Shown one piece after another: positions 63,520 to 64,000 of a DNA stretch of 64,000 nt (position 1 is its first letter; every line of letters begins with the position of its first letter). The DNA is from JAKZVK01 sp965248255. GTDB taxonomy: Bacteria; Acidobacteriota; Terriglobia; Bryobacterales; UBA6623. Position numbers and translations under genes: made by a program. Under the pieces are notes generated by a model that was not told the DNA's origin, searched no databases, and saw only the letters and a program-made list of their open reading frames with translations. The stretch is from assembly GCA_965248255.1 (NCBI GenBank), contig CBDFIW010000004.1, positions 1,488,001 to 1,552,000 of the forward strand, written 5' to 3'.

Positions 63520-64000
63520 CTATTGTTGCGGCTCGGTCGGGTTGAAGTTGACCGCTGGTGGCGCTTGGCGGGCCTCTTCGGTGGTACGGAAATAGGCTTC
63601 TTCGCGCTCGAAGCCCCCCATCGAGGCGATCAGATTGTTCGGGAAGAGCTGGATGTAGGTGTTGTACAACTGGACGGTCTGGTTATACTTACGCCGTTCG
63701 ATCGCGATTCGGTTCTCCGTCCCCGCCAACTCATCCTGAAGCCGCAGGAAGTTCTGGTTCGACCGCAACTGCGGGTAGCGCTCAACGATCACTAGCAGCC
63801 GCGAAAGCGCGCCGCCGAGCTGCTCGTTGGCGGCGATGCGCTGGCCCGGCGTCCGTGCGCCCGCCATGGCCGCCCGTGCGTTGGCGATGTTCGTAAAAAC
63901 TTCACGCTCCTGCGCGGCGATGCCTTTGACCGTTGCGACCAGGTTCGGGATCAGGTCAGCCCGACGCTGAATGACCGTATCGACCTGGGCCCAAGCGCCT
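63520..64000 (-). CDS. LemA family protein (3' part; runs off the window end)
   Basis: The last about 160 residues are visible. AQVDTVIQRRADLIPNL, then VKGIAAQEREVFTNIA and PQLRSNQNFLRLQDELAGTENRI are the core helices of LemA proteins, membrane-anchored four-helix bundles of unclear role in envelope biology. The N-terminal membrane anchor lies beyond position 64000. The C-terminus (about 35 residues after YNTYIQLFPNNLIAS) is Pro/Glu-rich. Confidence 0.9.
   Translation of the reverse strand, partial: GAWAQVDTVIQRRADLIPNLVATVKGIAAQEREVFTNIANARAAMAGARTPGQRIAANEQLGGALSRLLVIVERYPQLRSNQNFLRLQDELAGTENRIAIERRKYNQTVQLYNTYIQLFPNNLIASMGGFEREEAYFRTTEEARQAPPAVNFNPTEPQQ

Overview
The window reads as chromosomal DNA of a high-GC, Gram-negative environmental bacterium. 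The best guess is Acidobacteriota of the Bryobacterales / Solibacter type. This is inferred from a mix of traits: a PSD1-type (DUF1549/DUF1553) cytochrome paired with a DUF1501 protein, many Tat- or Sec-exported versions of sugar and enolase-type enzymes, a CehA/McbA hydrolase carrying a TolB-like propeller, a HipA-like kinase next to DUF3037, and dispersed GC-rich palindromes. Planctomycetes share several of these traits, so the phylum is not proven. No rRNA, CRISPR array, prophage or biosynthetic cluster is visible.

Layout. 1-4 kb: repeats, a CaCA cation exchanger, a DUF368 lipid-carrier translocase and two small membrane proteins. 4.1-6.8 kb: an IS1202-like element with a 17-bp target duplication, itself interrupted by an IS630 element. 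6.8-18 kb: yjbQ, an HD-GYP response regulator, a frameshifted glycosyltransferase, an exported enolase-superfamily protein, a RodZ-like protein, an aminotransferase, an exported beta-propeller protein, an MFS exporter and a POT peptide transporter. 18.1-18.6 kb: a dead HigBA toxin-antitoxin pair. 20.5-26.1 kb: the F1 ATP synthase operon atpH-A-G-D-C, whose atpA-atpG and atpG-atpD gaps hold inverted-repeat insertions. 26-33 kb: an EF-G paralogue, a lytic transglycosylase with seven LysM repeats, a frameshifted HipA-like kinase and DUF3037. 33-38 kb: the PSD1 and DUF1501 genes, split by an IS5 element that landed exactly in the stop codon of the first. 38.3-40.9 kb: a second, frameshifted IS1202-like copy, then gene remnants.

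41-47 kb: an exported Gfo/Idh oxidoreductase, an ECF sigma / anti-sigma / Spy-like trio, an orphan Wzt-type ABC ATPase and an exported D-2-hydroxyacid dehydrogenase. 47.3-48.2 kb: tRNA-Leu(CAG) and a CAT-anticodon tRNA with gene debris between and after them. 48-58 kb: a CehA/McbA hydrolase, ymdB-zapA-coiled-coil division genes, a thioesterase / LolD-like / MA-like protease run, and fabD-fabG. 58-64 kb: an exported vWA protein, Ogt, the FO genes (two atpI-like genes, atpB, atpE, atpF) and the end of a LemA gene.

The ATP synthase is therefore encoded in two same-strand blocks about 35 kb apart, and the rotor and stator must be assembled from separately transcribed sets. No single gene block is an obviously new system. 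The most unusual material is the mobile and non-coding layer: the nested insertion with full boundaries, a conserved structured non-coding module inside both IS1202-like copies, long inverted repeats inside an essential operon, and several genes broken by short homopolymer or dinucleotide indels.
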